A stretch of DNA of 64,000 nt, from positions 1-64,000 of the forward strand of contig CAAGLA010000034.1 of NCBI GenBank assembly GCA_900770655.1, in the 5' to 3' direction. A program made the translations under genes and the position numbers. Each line of letters begins with the position of its first letter. The first letter of the stretch is position 1. Origin of the DNA: Bacteroidaceae bacterium (GTDB lineage Bacteria > Bacteroidota > Bacteroidia > Bacteroidales > Bacteroidaceae). The notes below the pieces were generated by a model that saw only the letters and a list, made by a program, of their open reading frames with translations, did no database searches and had not been told where the DNA came from. Below, in pieces: positions 1 through 8,674 of the stretch.

Positions 1-69
1 AAGTTAAATAAAGAACAACCTAAAAGCAAGAATACCTCTTGGGGCACCGAGAAATTAAAAGAGAGATAA
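1..69 (+). CDS. 3' end of an unidentified plus-strand gene (partial)
   Basis: Frame 1 is open from the first base to a TAA at 67-69 and gives 22 lysine-rich residues ending TEKLKER. This looks like the C-terminus of a protein whose body lies before the window. There is too little sequence to recognise a family, and chance openness cannot be excluded. Confidence 0.35.
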   Translation, partial: KLNKEQPKSKNTSWGTEKLKER

Positions 70-163
70 AACTATTTGTATAGGTACGCTGCAAATAATC
101 ATACCCACACCTTTTTGCTTGCTTCGTTTGCTTTGTTGCCGCCGGTTCTTCTACTTAGTCTTT

Positions 164-1003
164 CTATTTCCTGAATCTCTTTGTTACCGATACATAGCCA
201 CAGCGGCGGCAAAGTGGCTCTACTGCCTTGTGATTGGTGAAACCATCGTATATGGCTTTTGCGCGTGGTGACTCCAGTATTTCTTCCAACGGTTGCTCAA
301 AGAGGTTTCCTAAGTCTATTGCTCCTGCGCTGTCGAGACAGCAAGGTACTACCGTGCCGTCTACAAGCACTCCTATCTGGTTTCTTAGTGCATAGCAGAA
401 AGACTCTTCGCAACTATACTCTTTGTTCTCTTCTTGTGGCCATTCGAACATTTTGTCAAACTCTATATATAGGTTGTCGGCAAGGCGCCACCCGTCGTTC
501 CTCTCCTTCCACGGGCGTGGGCTGTGCTCTGCTATTAGCTCTATAATCTCGTTGTTCTTGCTTTCGTACCCGCCCCGGTTCCATAGTCTTATAATGATGA
601 TTATACCTCGTTTGGCAGCCTCTAACGAGAAGTGCATAACGTTATCTATATATTTTTTGCTGTTCTCTTTTCCGTTGCCTTCGAGCGAGTGTACCGATAT
701 TTGTATCTTGTGCGGGGCTGCTTCTATTATACCTTCTGCACGGTTAAGCAGTGTGCCGTTTGTTGTTATAACTGGTATGAATCCTTTGCTGCGGGCCTCT
801 CTAATGAATTGCGGCAACTGTGGATGCAGAAGGGGTTCTCCCATAAGGTGGAAGTAGAGGAATTTTATCTTCCCTTGCAGGCGGTTTGTCAGTTGCGAGA
901 ACTCTTCTTCTGTGAGGCTTCTCTTTGCTCTGCTGGTCTTTGGACAGAAGATACAGCTCAGGTTGCATATATTCGTTATTTCTAAGTAGCAGCGTGTTAT
1001 CAT
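164..1003 (-). CDS. Radical SAM/SPASM domain protein
   Basis: This is a 279-residue cytoplasmic radical SAM enzyme. The N-terminus carries the cluster motif CNLSCIFC (CxxxCxxC, near residues 13-20), which binds the [4Fe-4S] cluster that cleaves S-adenosylmethionine. A GEP motif (HLMGEPLLHP) follows, as is usual in the family. The C-terminal part has further cysteines (VPCCLDSAG and CRRCGY), typical of a shortened SPASM domain with an auxiliary cluster. Such proteins usually modify peptides or other enzymes, but no small precursor peptide or maturation partner is seen beside it. It lies 71 bases downstream of a sulfatase gene. The dedicated sulfatase maturase is clearly the other radical SAM gene at 31345, so a role in sulfatase activation is not favoured. 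Substrate unknown. Confidence 0.85.
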   Translation of the reverse strand: MITRCYLEITNICNLSCIFCPKTSRAKRSLTEEEFSQLTNRLQGKIKFLYFHLMGEPLLHPQLPQFIREARSKGFIPVITTNGTLLNRAEGIIEAAPHKIQISVHSLEGNGKENSKKYIDNVMHFSLEAAKRGIIIIIRLWNRGGYESKNNEIIELIAEHSPRPWKERNDGWRLADNLYIEFDKMFEWPQEENKEYSCEESFCYALRNQIGVLVDGTVVPCCLDSAGAIDLGNLFEQPLEEILESPRAKAIYDGFTNHKAVEPLCRRCGYVSVTKRFRK

Positions 1004-1074
1004 TGTGGCGGGATTAAAAAATATAGTAGGGAGTATACTACGCCCTACTATATTATATTGGGACTTTTGTTCCC

Positions 1075-2595
1075 TTATTTTGGAAGTGTGATGCTGTTGA
1101 ATTGTGATATTGAGCTTGGTGTGTGCTCACGCAATAGAATAGCTTTCATCTCTTCTACTATTTCGGGGTACTGCGATGCGAGGTTGTTGTCTTCGTGGGT
1201 GTCGGTTACAAGGTCGTACAGTGAGCAGTTGCCGTTTTGTACCACAAGCTTCCAGTTTCCCATTCGCAGTGCCATCATATTTGTTTCGTGGAACTCCCAA
1301 TAGAGGAATTCGTGTGCTTCCTGTTCGCCTTCGCCGAGCAGTGTGGGAGCGAATGAGAGGCCGTCGAAATAGTCTACAGCAAGGTCTTTGTTTGTGTAAC
1401 GCTCTACGTAGTTGTCTATTCCTGCGAGGTCGCAGAAGGTTGGCATAAGGTCGTAGAAAACAAGCTGGTGGTCGTTCACACTGCCTGCTTCAACCTCTCC
1501 CGGCCACCAAGCGATGAACGGTACACGAATACCGCCTTCTGTTGTAGAGCGCTTTGTGCCGCGCAGCAGTCTTTCGGTGTTGAAGTAGTCGGGGTCGCCG
1601 CCACCTTCGGTGTGGGGACCGTTGTCGCTTGTGAATATTACAAGTGTGTTTTTGTCGAAGCCTTTCTCTTCGAGCTTTGCGAGTACCTCACCTACGTATG
1701 CGTCGAGGCGTGTTACCATTGCTGCAAACTGCTGGTGTGCTATGTTGGTGGGGTTGTATCGTGAGCCGGCATCGCCACCATAGCTTTTCTCTTGGCAGAA
1801 TGCGCCCTGATAGGCCTGTAGTATGGAGTCGTTTGGCTGTGCAAGTTCGGCGTGTGGCAGGGTGTATGTGAATATACCGAAGAATGGCTTTTCACCTGTT
1901 TGTCTGTCGAGCCACTCGAGTGCCTCACGGTGAATGAGGTCGGCCGAATAGTCGCGGCGGTTCTTGTAGTCTTCGCCGTGCATTGCATAGTTTATATTGT
2001 TCTGCAGTATTTCTCGCCTAACCTCTGTGTCACCGGCTTCTCTGTCGTAAGAGTTCAGGAAGTTGGGGTAGTAGAGGTGGGCTTGGAACTGGCACATAAA
2101 GCCGTAGTAGCGGTCTATGCCACGTTTGTCGGGGGTGGAAACGGAACCTTCGTAACCGCCGGCCCATTTACCGAACATTCCTGTTGTGTAGCCATTGTCC
2201 TTCATTATTTCGGGAAGGATAATGTGGTTGGGGTCGTACGGCTCTTGGCCTGTCTGTGTGGGGTCTTGGTTGTTTCCATAGTAGATAGAACCAATGCGGT
2301 ACTCCTTGTTTCCACGAACTTTTGTGTGGCCGGTGTGCTGGCCTGTCATAAAGCAGGCACGCGAGGGGGCGCTCACCGGGCTTCCTGCGTATGCCTGTGT
2401 AAAGCGCATACCTTCGGCTGCCATACGGTCGAGGTTTGGAGTGCTTATATACTGCTGTCCGTAACAGCCTAAGTCGGCATATCCCATATCATCGCACATA
2501 ATGTATATGATATTCGGCTTTTCTGCCTCTTGTGCCTGAACTGCTGCCGATGCGAGCAGTCCGCAACCGAAAAGTAACAATTTGCTGTTGTCCAT
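1075..2595 (-). CDS. Secreted arylsulfatase, serine-type
   Basis: This 506-residue S1-family sulfatase hydrolyses sulfate esters, probably on host glycans. Residues 1-21 are a signal peptide ending AVQA, so it acts in the periplasm or at the surface. Metal-site residues appear in MCDDMGYADLG (Asp35, Asp36). The formylglycine motif is SAPSR at residues 75-79, with serine instead of cysteine, so it needs the anaerobic serine-type maturase such as the one at 31345. FTSDNGPH further on supplies the second metal-binding Asp-Asn. It starts 21 bases after the 812-residue protein gene and probably shares its transcript. The exact sulfatase subfamily and substrate cannot be decided by eye. Confidence 0.93.
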   Translation of the reverse strand: MDNSKLLLFGCGLLASAAVQAQEAEKPNIIYIMCDDMGYADLGCYGQQYISTPNLDRMAAEGMRFTQAYAGSPVSAPSRACFMTGQHTGHTKVRGNKEYRIGSIYYGNNQDPTQTGQEPYDPNHIILPEIMKDNGYTTGMFGKWAGGYEGSVSTPDKRGIDRYYGFMCQFQAHLYYPNFLNSYDREAGDTEVRREILQNNINYAMHGEDYKNRRDYSADLIHREALEWLDRQTGEKPFFGIFTYTLPHAELAQPNDSILQAYQGAFCQEKSYGGDAGSRYNPTNIAHQQFAAMVTRLDAYVGEVLAKLEEKGFDKNTLVIFTSDNGPHTEGGGDPDYFNTERLLRGTKRSTTEGGIRVPFIAWWPGEVEAGSVNDHQLVFYDLMPTFCDLAGIDNYVERYTNKDLAVDYFDGLSFAPTLLGEGEQEAHEFLYWEFHETNMMALRMGNWKLVVQNGNCSLYDLVTDTHEDNNLASQYPEIVEEMKAILLREHTPSSISQFNSITLPK

Positions 2596-2616
2596 TTTCT
2601 ATATGTTTTTCTGTTT

Positions 2617-5055
2617 TTACTTCTTGATATATACTTTCACGTTCTTGTATCCGGTGGCTGTTGCAACGCGTATGATGTATACGCCGTCGTTCAGTGTGCC
2701 GGTACTTATTGTAGCCTCCTGCGTGGTGGCTATTGCCGCAGCATTTACGGTGTATACAGTAATGCCTGTTACATCTGTTGCCGAGTGTGCAGTAATGTAG
2801 TCCTCGCCCACCTCAATGGCAATCTCATCGTCGCAGTCTGTTGCTGTTATTCCGGTGGGGTAGCTCTCTTTATCGGTGTTGGGCGCAAAGTATGCAACCA
2901 GTTTTACATTGTGGTCTACGGTGAATGTATATTCGGCATCGGTAGAGACCACTACGCCTTCTTCGCGCCAGCATACGAAGCGGCCATTGCCATAAGCTGT
3001 TGCAGTTGCTGTCAGCGTTGTGCCGTATGCATAGCTGTCGGCTGTCTGTGAGAGTGTCACGGCACCACGTTCCCAAGAGTTCACACCAACTGTTACGGTG
3101 CGCTCCTCCTGTGGCTCAACGACCTTTATGTGGAAATCGTATATGAAACCGTTTACTTCGTCTTCGGCAAGGTCAAGGCCATTGCTGTTTATGCGTAGGC
3201 GCATACGGGTCTGCTCTGTTGTGGCCCAACTGGGGACTTGTACTTTTGCGTTTGCTGTTGCCGCGGCAATGGTCAAAGGCACTGCTGTCTCGAATATGCC
3301 GTCGCCGTTCCAGTCGAAATGTGCAATAGCGGTAAGGTCACTTGCTGCATTGCTTTGCAGTGTGACGTCTATGTCTACAATGCCATCGAGCGCAACCTCA
3401 CCTTTATCCTGTGCATATACAATGTGCCAATTGCCTGGTTTTGCTTGCGACTCATATACAATGTTATTGAGTGCAGCCTCGCCGTGTAGTTTAAAACTCT
3501 TTACATAGTTGTTGCCTGTAGCGCCGCAGGGGTTGTTGTAGATGTGTAATCTGCGGGCGTATGCACTGCGCAGGCGTGTAAAGCGGAACAGGCTCTCGCC
3601 GTCGACGGTGAGTGTCGTGCCATTGCTTGTGAAGTAGAAATATCCGCTTTTATCCTTGCTGGCATTCACCTTCCATTTGGTCGTCAGGCCTTCGCCGACG
3701 GTTATGTTGCCATCTGTAATGCCAACAACTGTTGCCGGAGCTGATGCCGATGCTATTTGCCAGCCTGTGGCATTGCCTGTACCTACAAAATACCACTCTT
3801 GGTTTTCGTCGAACGAGTCGGGTGTGGCAAGAGCCAGACTACCTTCTGTTATTGTAATATTGCGTCCATTTGCTGTTTCAATGTTGTAGCTTGCGCCTAT
3901 GCTTCCAATAGCCGCGCTTGCCTCGAATGGACGGATTTCGTACAAGTCTTCGGTCTCTACAAGTTTCCAGTACGAACCATCGTCATATGTGCCGTTCTGA
4001 CGTGTCATCCAGGTGATTACGTAGTCCGAAGCACCATCCTTGTTCAAGGCGCGTGGGCCTGAACTCTCGTTGCTGTAGTTGGCGCAGTCGGTTGAACTGA
4101 AATAGTGCAAGCCACTCTTTACAGCACTCTTGCCGACATAATATTCAACAGGAGTAGTGCTGGTGCTTATCTTGGATGCCGATGCCGGTGTAAGGTTGCA
4201 ACTGCCCATATAACGGCCTGTGGCTGTGTTCTTGATGTAGTAGCAGTTCTCGTTTCCTGTAGGGATGAACATCCAGAACTGTGGCTTTGTCACGTCGTTT
4301 GACTGTACTGTCATTCTATGGTCGTTCTCCTCGGTAATGTAGTTAGTACCGGTGTTCTTCCACTGAATGTAGTAAACTTTGTAGTCACCGTCAGGGGTTG
4401 GCTCGGGTTCCGGTTCCGGTTCTGGTTCCGGTTCCGGTTCAGTGCCTGCAGTTCCGAAATCTATGCTGCTGATACCAATGAAACAGCCGCCGTTTGTCGT
4501 GCCTTTGGTTATTACAAGTTTCACGGTTACAGTGCCGTCTGTGTTCACGGCAGTACCGGTGATATCCCATACTTTGTGTACATTGCCGCTTGTTCCCACG
4601 CCGGCTGCGATGTCAATGTCGTTGAGTGCACCGAACTCTGCATTGTTCACGGTTGTAGTTACATTCCATTGGCGAGTTACTCCGTCAGAAGGCTCCTGAT
4701 AGTTGCTGCCGCCATTCAGTGCGTGTATGTCAAGGCCGACTTTATCGAATGTGAAATTGCCCGGTATACCGTTGATTGTAAATGTAAATTCAATGGTAGG
4801 GTTTGTGTTGGCATTGATGTTAGGACAAATAATCTCGCTTGTAACAGCGTTGCCGGTGGCCTTAAGCCCGTGCGACGAAGTCATTGTTGCCGACGCACCT
4901 TCAATGGCTGTGCCGTTCTCGTCTACAACAGTGATGGCAACAGCTGATGCATCGGTACCGGTTCTGTTGAACTTAAGGCTAATGCCGGATACTGCCATAA
5001 TGGGCTGTACAGCCAAAATGAGCAGTGTTAGAATAGTTAGGTAAAGTTTTCTCAT
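2617..5055 (-). CDS. Secreted multidomain protein with ricin-like and GEVED-like domains and C-terminal sorting tail
   Basis: This 812-residue extracytoplasmic protein has a signal peptide at residues 1-21. It starts with a beta-sandwich of about 190 residues and a Glu-Pro repeat linker. Then comes a region rich in YYIKNTATGRYMG-like and WYFVGTGN-like units that resembles ricin-type or similar carbohydrate-binding folds. A GEVED-like module follows (FDWNGDGIFETAVPL and LRINSNG), then a short InlB-B-type repeat ending KLVAYFAPN. The C-terminus (GVYIIRVATATGYKNVKVYI) looks like a type A sorting domain of the type IX secretion system. No catalytic motif is recognised. Since the next gene is a sulfatase, it may bind the glycan that enzyme attacks; this is inferred from gene order only. 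Confidence 0.8.
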   Translation of the reverse strand: MRKLYLTILTLLILAVQPIMAVSGISLKFNRTGTDASAVAITVVDENGTAIEGASATMTSSHGLKATGNAVTSEIICPNINANTNPTIEFTFTINGIPGNFTFDKVGLDIHALNGGSNYQEPSDGVTRQWNVTTTVNNAEFGALNDIDIAAGVGTSGNVHKVWDITGTAVNTDGTVTVKLVITKGTTNGGCFIGISSIDFGTAGTEPEPEPEPEPEPEPTPDGDYKVYYIQWKNTGTNYITEENDHRMTVQSNDVTKPQFWMFIPTGNENCYYIKNTATGRYMGSCNLTPASASKISTSTTPVEYYVGKSAVKSGLHYFSSTDCANYSNESSGPRALNKDGASDYVITWMTRQNGTYDDGSYWKLVETEDLYEIRPFEASAAIGSIGASYNIETANGRNITITEGSLALATPDSFDENQEWYFVGTGNATGWQIASASAPATVVGITDGNITVGEGLTTKWKVNASKDKSGYFYFTSNGTTLTVDGESLFRFTRLRSAYARRLHIYNNPCGATGNNYVKSFKLHGEAALNNIVYESQAKPGNWHIVYAQDKGEVALDGIVDIDVTLQSNAASDLTAIAHFDWNGDGIFETAVPLTIAAATANAKVQVPSWATTEQTRMRLRINSNGLDLAEDEVNGFIYDFHIKVVEPQEERTVTVGVNSWERGAVTLSQTADSYAYGTTLTATATAYGNGRFVCWREEGVVVSTDAEYTFTVDHNVKLVAYFAPNTDKESYPTGITATDCDDEIAIEVGEDYITAHSATDVTGITVYTVNAAAIATTQEATISTGTLNDGVYIIRVATATGYKNVKVYIKK
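4400..4441. repeat. Hexanucleotide repeat encoding a Glu-Pro linker
   Basis: About seven near-identical copies of a GGTTCC-type hexamer lie inside the 812-residue gene and encode alternating Glu-Pro between the first sandwich domain and the ricin-like part. The copies are in frame, so gain or loss by replication slippage would change only linker length. Confidence 0.8.
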
Positions 5056-5157
5056 AATACAAATAAATATTTTTGTAAAAATAATAATATAATTTATAAA
5101 TAGAGTGTTTTCCTGAACTTTTTTAGCGTTAAAATGTACAACAAAAAAACAAAAAAA

Positions 5158-5180
5158 CAGGAGCAGATAAAATGCTCCTG
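5158..5180 (-). terminator. Rho-independent terminator
   Basis: An 8-bp perfect stem (CAGGAGCA / TGCTCCTG) with a 7-base loop is followed on the minus strand by a long T-rich run. It lies just after the SemiSWEET gene and ends the TSCPD-to-SemiSWEET minus-strand run. Confidence 0.75.
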
Positions 5181-5208
5181 TAACTTTTCATAAACTATGT
5201 GTGTAGGG

Positions 5209-5499
5209 CTATTTCCCCTTCCTGAAATAGTCGTTGTACATCTTAATGGCGAATACTATGCAACTGCAGCTGCAGGTAACGGCGTTTGTTATTACCATAG
5301 ACCATATAATGCCATCTTTGTGCAACAGACCCTGCACCACAAATGCAAAGGCTCCAATAGCCATCATCAGGAATGTGGGCAATGCAATGCCGTCGGTGTT
5401 GCGGGTGCGTATAGTGGTTATTGCCTGCGGCAGGTAGCCGAGTATCATACCAATGCCGGCTATATAGCCGCAGATGTTGTATATTGTATCCTGTTCCAT
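5209..5499 (-). CDS. SemiSWEET-type sugar transporter (PQ-loop protein)
   Basis: This 96-residue membrane protein has three predicted helices and a PQ-loop signature (GYLPQAITTIRTRNTDGIAL, near residues 21-40), which defines the bacterial SemiSWEET/MtN3 family. These proteins work as dimers that let mono- or disaccharides cross the inner membrane along their gradient. Length is typical for the family (about 85-100). It is the last gene of a minus-strand run, 88 bases after prmA, with a hairpin terminator just downstream. The specific sugar is unknown; a link to the glycan genes nearby is possible but not shown. Confidence 0.88.
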   Translation of the reverse strand: MEQDTIYNICGYIAGIGMILGYLPQAITTIRTRNTDGIALPTFLMMAIGAFAFVVQGLLHKDGIIWSMVITNAVTCSCSCIVFAIKMYNDYFRKGK

Positions 5500-5587
5500 A
5501 ATTTTTTATTTAATGAACAATTTATAGGCAAGAAAAGCCTAAAAGACAAAAAGAAAAGAAGGAATCAGGCTTCTCTTTTCTATTCTT

Positions 5588-6436
5588 CTACTCTTTTTCG
5601 AACTTCATCATAGCCCAGCGGTTGTCTTCGGCGTAGCCAATGTAACACAAACCGCAGCGGGCAGCCTCCTCTTTCAGAATATCCATATCTTCGGTGTAGA
5701 AACCGCTGATGAACAGTTGCGAGCCGCTGTGCATACACTTTACATAGTTTTTTATGTCGGCAAGCAGAATGTTACGGTTTATATTTGCAATGACAAAGTC
5801 GAAACTGTCGCTATTCTTTATAGCTTCCGCTCCGCCTAAACGCACGTCTATGTCGGGAGTGTTGTTGAGAACGATATTCTCTTTGGCATTCTCAAAGGCA
5901 AATTCATCTATATCTATGGCTACAACACTGGTTGCTCCGTGCTTGCGTGCAAGAATGGCAAGCAGAGCTGTTCCGCAGCCCATATCAAGAACGCTTTTTC
6001 CGGTCATATCGTTTGCAAGAATAGCACGCAGCATAAGGCAGGTTGTCTGGTGGTAACCTGTGCCGAATGCCATTTTGGGGTCTATGAGAATATTGTAGCG
6101 GGCACTGGGAACATTCTTGTGAAACGTGCTGTGTATTACACAATCTTCGCCCAAAACAATTGGCTGGAAGTAGTTCTTTTCCCATTCGGCGTTCCAGTCT
6201 TCGCCTTCAATGAATTCGCTTTCGTAGATTATGCAGAATCCCGGAATGGGGAATCCTGTAACAACAGAGTCAATATTTTCCTTGTTGAAAAGGCTGTGTG
6301 GAACGTATGCAGAAAGGCCATCTTCTTCTGTTACAAAACTCTCGAAGCCAATATCGGCAAGTTGCGATGCCAGTATATCGGTTGCAAACTCCTCGTTTGG
6401 TGTTACGCTGAATTTTACTCTTGTGTAGTCGTTCAT
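5588..6436 (-). CDS. prmA: Ribosomal protein L11 methyltransferase
   Basis: This 282-residue cytoplasmic enzyme trimethylates ribosomal protein L11 using S-adenosylmethionine. The N-terminal about 110 residues form the L11-recognition domain, with the WNAEWEKNYFQP segment typical of PrmA. The Rossmann methyltransferase core follows: FGTGYHQTT, then VLDMGCGTALLAILARKHGA (motif I), AIDIDEFAFENAKENI (motif II) and IANINRNILL (catalytic loop). All expected motifs are present and the length fits. It starts 30 bases after the MATE gene. Confidence 0.95.
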   Translation of the reverse strand: MNDYTRVKFSVTPNEEFATDILASQLADIGFESFVTEEDGLSAYVPHSLFNKENIDSVVTGFPIPGFCIIYESEFIEGEDWNAEWEKNYFQPIVLGEDCVIHSTFHKNVPSARYNILIDPKMAFGTGYHQTTCLMLRAILANDMTGKSVLDMGCGTALLAILARKHGATSVVAIDIDEFAFENAKENIVLNNTPDIDVRLGGAEAIKNSDSFDFVIANINRNILLADIKNYVKCMHSGSQLFISGFYTEDMDILKEEAARCGLCYIGYAEDNRWAMMKFEKE

Positions 6437-6466
6437 TGTGCTATCGTTTGTTTGGTTTCTCTTTTT

Positions 6467-7801
6467 TTAATAGTCCGTTGTTTTTACTTTTGAGCGGAAC
6501 CGCAGGTAGAACATCACTCCCGCGCTGGTGAGCCCGAAGGGGAAAGACATCCATACCCCTGTCAATCCCCAATCGAGAATAAACCCGAACAGGTAGCCTG
6601 CCGGCAGGGAAATGACGAAATATGCGATGAAGGCATAGAGCATTACGGGCTTGACATCGGCAATACCTCGCAGGGCATTGGAGAAGTTACACTGCAGACC
6701 GTCACCGAACTGGTATAGTATGAACGGTATGGCAAGCTGCGCTACAAGCAACGATACCTCGCTGTTATCGGTGAAAACATTTCCTATATGGCTGCGTGTA
6801 AAATAGATGAGCAGCGATGCAACAACCGCCATTACAAGAATTAAGTGAAAACCACCGTTTGCTGCACGGCGTATATCACTTTTGTTATCCGTTCCGCTGT
6901 AGTTGCTCACCTTTACAGCCACCGCGGCTGCCATTCCGTAATATATCATAAAACCCAACTGCCCCACTGTGCACATAATCTGGTGCGCTGCTAGCGATGC
7001 TGTGCCCAGCCAGCCCACCATAACCGTAGCAAGGCTGAATGAGGCTGTCTCCATACCCATTTGCAGTGCGACAGGCAGCCCTATGGCAAAAAGTTCCTTC
7101 TGCTCGTTCCTTTTTACCTTTCCTTGCATAAATCCTTTGGAGTACTCTCTGTAACGTTTGCTTCTGAGGAAAATGAGAATGAATGTCGCGAGCATAAACA
7201 TTCTCGACAGGAGGGTGGCAATGCCGGCACCCAGCAGCCCAAGCTCCGGTGCGCCGAACTTTCCGAATATCAGAATGTAGTTGCCTATGATGTTGAGTAC
7301 ATTGCCCGCGAGCAGAATCCACATAGGCGTTTTTGTGTCGGTAATGCCGTCGGCAAACTGTTTGAACGCGTTGAACAGCATTATAAACGGCATAGTGAGC
7401 AACAGTACAAGGAAGTAGGGACGTATTATGCCAATGAGCTCGCGCGGTTGTCCAAGATTCTCAATGTTGAAGTAGAGAATTGTCATAGCTGCTATGAGCA
7501 GCAGGGATATAGCACCGTTGGCAAGCAGGGCGTTACGCAGTGCGCAGCCTATCTCTCTCTTTTTGCCCACACCGAACAAACGCCCTGCAATGGGTGTGAG
7601 GCCGTATGAAAAACCTGTTGCAAATATTATTGCAAGGTTGAACATACCGTTAACGAAGCTTGCGGCGCCGAGGTCGTCGGTGCCGTGCCGGCCCACCATA
7701 ATAGTGTCGGCAAAAGAGACAAATATTACTCCCAATTGCCCAATTATTATAGGTATTCCTAAATTAACGAGTTCCTTGTAATGTGCAGAATATGGTTTCA
7801 T
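6467..7801 (-). CDS. MATE family multidrug/metabolite exporter
   Basis: This 444-residue inner-membrane protein has about twelve hydrophobic helices in two similar halves, as expected for the MATE (NorM/DinF) family of Na+- or H+-driven exporters. The N-terminus (LVNLGIPIIIGQLGVIFVSF, then ADTIMVGRHG) matches the usual first-helix pattern. A counterpart appears in the second half near the GMETASFSLATVMVGWLG segment. It lies between the FKBP gene and prmA in one minus-strand run. The exported compound cannot be predicted. Confidence 0.94.
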   Translation of the reverse strand: MKPYSAHYKELVNLGIPIIIGQLGVIFVSFADTIMVGRHGTDDLGAASFVNGMFNLAIIFATGFSYGLTPIAGRLFGVGKKREIGCALRNALLANGAISLLLIAAMTILYFNIENLGQPRELIGIIRPYFLVLLLTMPFIMLFNAFKQFADGITDTKTPMWILLAGNVLNIIGNYILIFGKFGAPELGLLGAGIATLLSRMFMLATFILIFLRSKRYREYSKGFMQGKVKRNEQKELFAIGLPVALQMGMETASFSLATVMVGWLGTASLAAHQIMCTVGQLGFMIYYGMAAAVAVKVSNYSGTDNKSDIRRAANGGFHLILVMAVVASLLIYFTRSHIGNVFTDNSEVSLLVAQLAIPFILYQFGDGLQCNFSNALRGIADVKPVMLYAFIAYFVISLPAGYLFGFILDWGLTGVWMSFPFGLTSAGVMFYLRFRSKVKTTDY

Positions 7802-7887
7802 AGATGTTGCGGAACCTCCCTTTTCTCTTTGCCTTCTACGTTGTTTTCAACAAACAAATCTTTGTTTTGTTGTATTTGGCGGCTCTG

Positions 7888-8298
7888 TTACATTATTGCC
7901 ACAAGCTCCATTTCAAATATCAAGGTCGAATAGGCCGGTATGGGGCCACTGGCACGTGTGCCGTACCCTTTGTCGTAGGGTATGTATACTATCCAATGGT
8001 CGCCAACGTGCATTTGTGTCAGTGCTATTTGCCACCCTACAATGAGGTCGCTCACGCGGAAGGCCTCGGGGTAGCCGCGTTCCCAGCTATTGTCAAAAAC
8101 CTTGCCGTTTATTAGGCTGCCTTTGTAGTTTACGGTGACTACGTTCCCGGGGCGGGGGGTGCGTTCTCCGCTGCCGCTTTTGAGTATCTTTACAAGTACT
8201 CCCTGTGAAATTTCAAAGAGTTCCTCTTCTCCGTCGCGCAGTGCCTGAATGAAGGCTTCGTTCTTTTGCTTGTATTCGGGGTTCTTTATCTTTGCCAT
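7888..8298 (-). CDS. FKBP-type peptidyl-prolyl cis-trans isomerase
   Basis: This 136-residue protein catalyses proline isomerisation during protein folding. The FKBP core runs from about residue 30: VTVNYKGSLINGKVFDNSWERG, then GWQIALTQMHVGDHWIVYIP, GYGTRASGPIPAYSTLIFEMEL. These carry the usual active-site aromatic and Asp residues (VFDNS, GW, VYIP, IP.YSTLIFE). There is no signal peptide, so it is predicted to be cytoplasmic, unlike the secreted FKBPs common in this phylum. It lies 48 bases after the TSCPD gene and 86 bases before the MATE gene. Confidence 0.94.
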   Translation of the reverse strand: MAKIKNPEYKQKNEAFIQALRDGEEELFEISQGVLVKILKSGSGERTPRPGNVVTVNYKGSLINGKVFDNSWERGYPEAFRVSDLIVGWQIALTQMHVGDHWIVYIPYDKGYGTRASGPIPAYSTLIFEMELVAIM

Positions 8299-8346
8299 AG
8301 TATTATCTTTCAGGGGTTTAAAGGAATAAATGTGCCAAAAAGCTGG

Positions 8347-8601
8347 TTATTCTTCTTTCATCAGCTGCTCTATGGCGCAGCATAGCTGGTCGGGGCACGA
8401 TGTAGGCTTGCCGTTGCAGCTTATCCCTTTAAGGCGTGCAATGACATCTTCGTACTTCATCCCTTTTACAAGACGGCTTATGCCTTGCAGGTTGCCGTCG
8501 CATCCGCCATAGAATTTTACATCGGCAACAACACCGTTCTCGCCGCTAATCTCAATGAATCGTGAGCAGGTGCCCACAGTCTTGTAGGTTATGCTTTTCA
8601 T
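8347..8601 (-). CDS. TSCPD domain protein (TIGR03905-like)
   Basis: This small 84-residue protein carries the TSCPD signature (PTSCPDQLCCAIEQ) near the C-terminus and two upstream cysteines (GTCSRFI, GGCDGN). Similar short proteins are widespread in anaerobes, and the same domain is found at the end of some ribonucleotide reductases. The cysteines suggest a metal- or redox-related role, but function is unknown. I take the ATG at 8601 (MKSITYKT) rather than the more upstream in-frame start, because a promoter -7 element (8619-8626) lies between the two. Confidence 0.85.
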   Translation of the reverse strand: MKSITYKTVGTCSRFIEISGENGVVADVKFYGGCDGNLQGISRLVKGMKYEDVIARLKGISCNGKPTSCPDQLCCAIEQLMKEE

Positions 8602-8618
8602 ACTATTATATTTTCCTG

Positions 8619-8650
8619 CGAAGATAGCATAAAAAAAGTAGCGCACCAAA
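8619..8650 (-). promoter_or_regulatory. Bacteroidales-type promoter for the TSCPD gene
   Basis: On the minus strand TTTG (8650-8647) and TATCTTCG (8626-8619) are 20 bases apart, close to the TTTG-N19/20-TAnnTTTG consensus of the Bacteroidetes primary sigma factor. The -33 element is inside the loop of the preceding gene's terminator hairpin. Confidence 0.6.
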
Positions 8651-8663
8651 ATTGTGCGCTACT
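8637..8663 (-). terminator. Terminator of the large GH20 gene
   Basis: A 10-bp perfect stem (AGTAGCGCAC / GTGCGCTACT) with a 7-base loop is followed on the minus strand by seven T residues. It starts about 12 bases after the stop codon of the 1271-residue hexosaminidase. Confidence 0.8.
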
Positions 8664-8674
8664 ACTGAGAGTCT

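Noticed and set aside
164..1003. The first radical SAM gene as a second sulfatase maturase
   Set aside because: It lacks the maturase N-terminal signature (MVKPIGSACNLDCxYCYY) and is much shorter (279 versus about 410 residues).
4400..4441. Possible short CRISPR-like or phase-variable tract
   Set aside because: It is a coding Glu-Pro linker of hexamers; length changes stay in frame, so no on/off switching, and there are no spacers.
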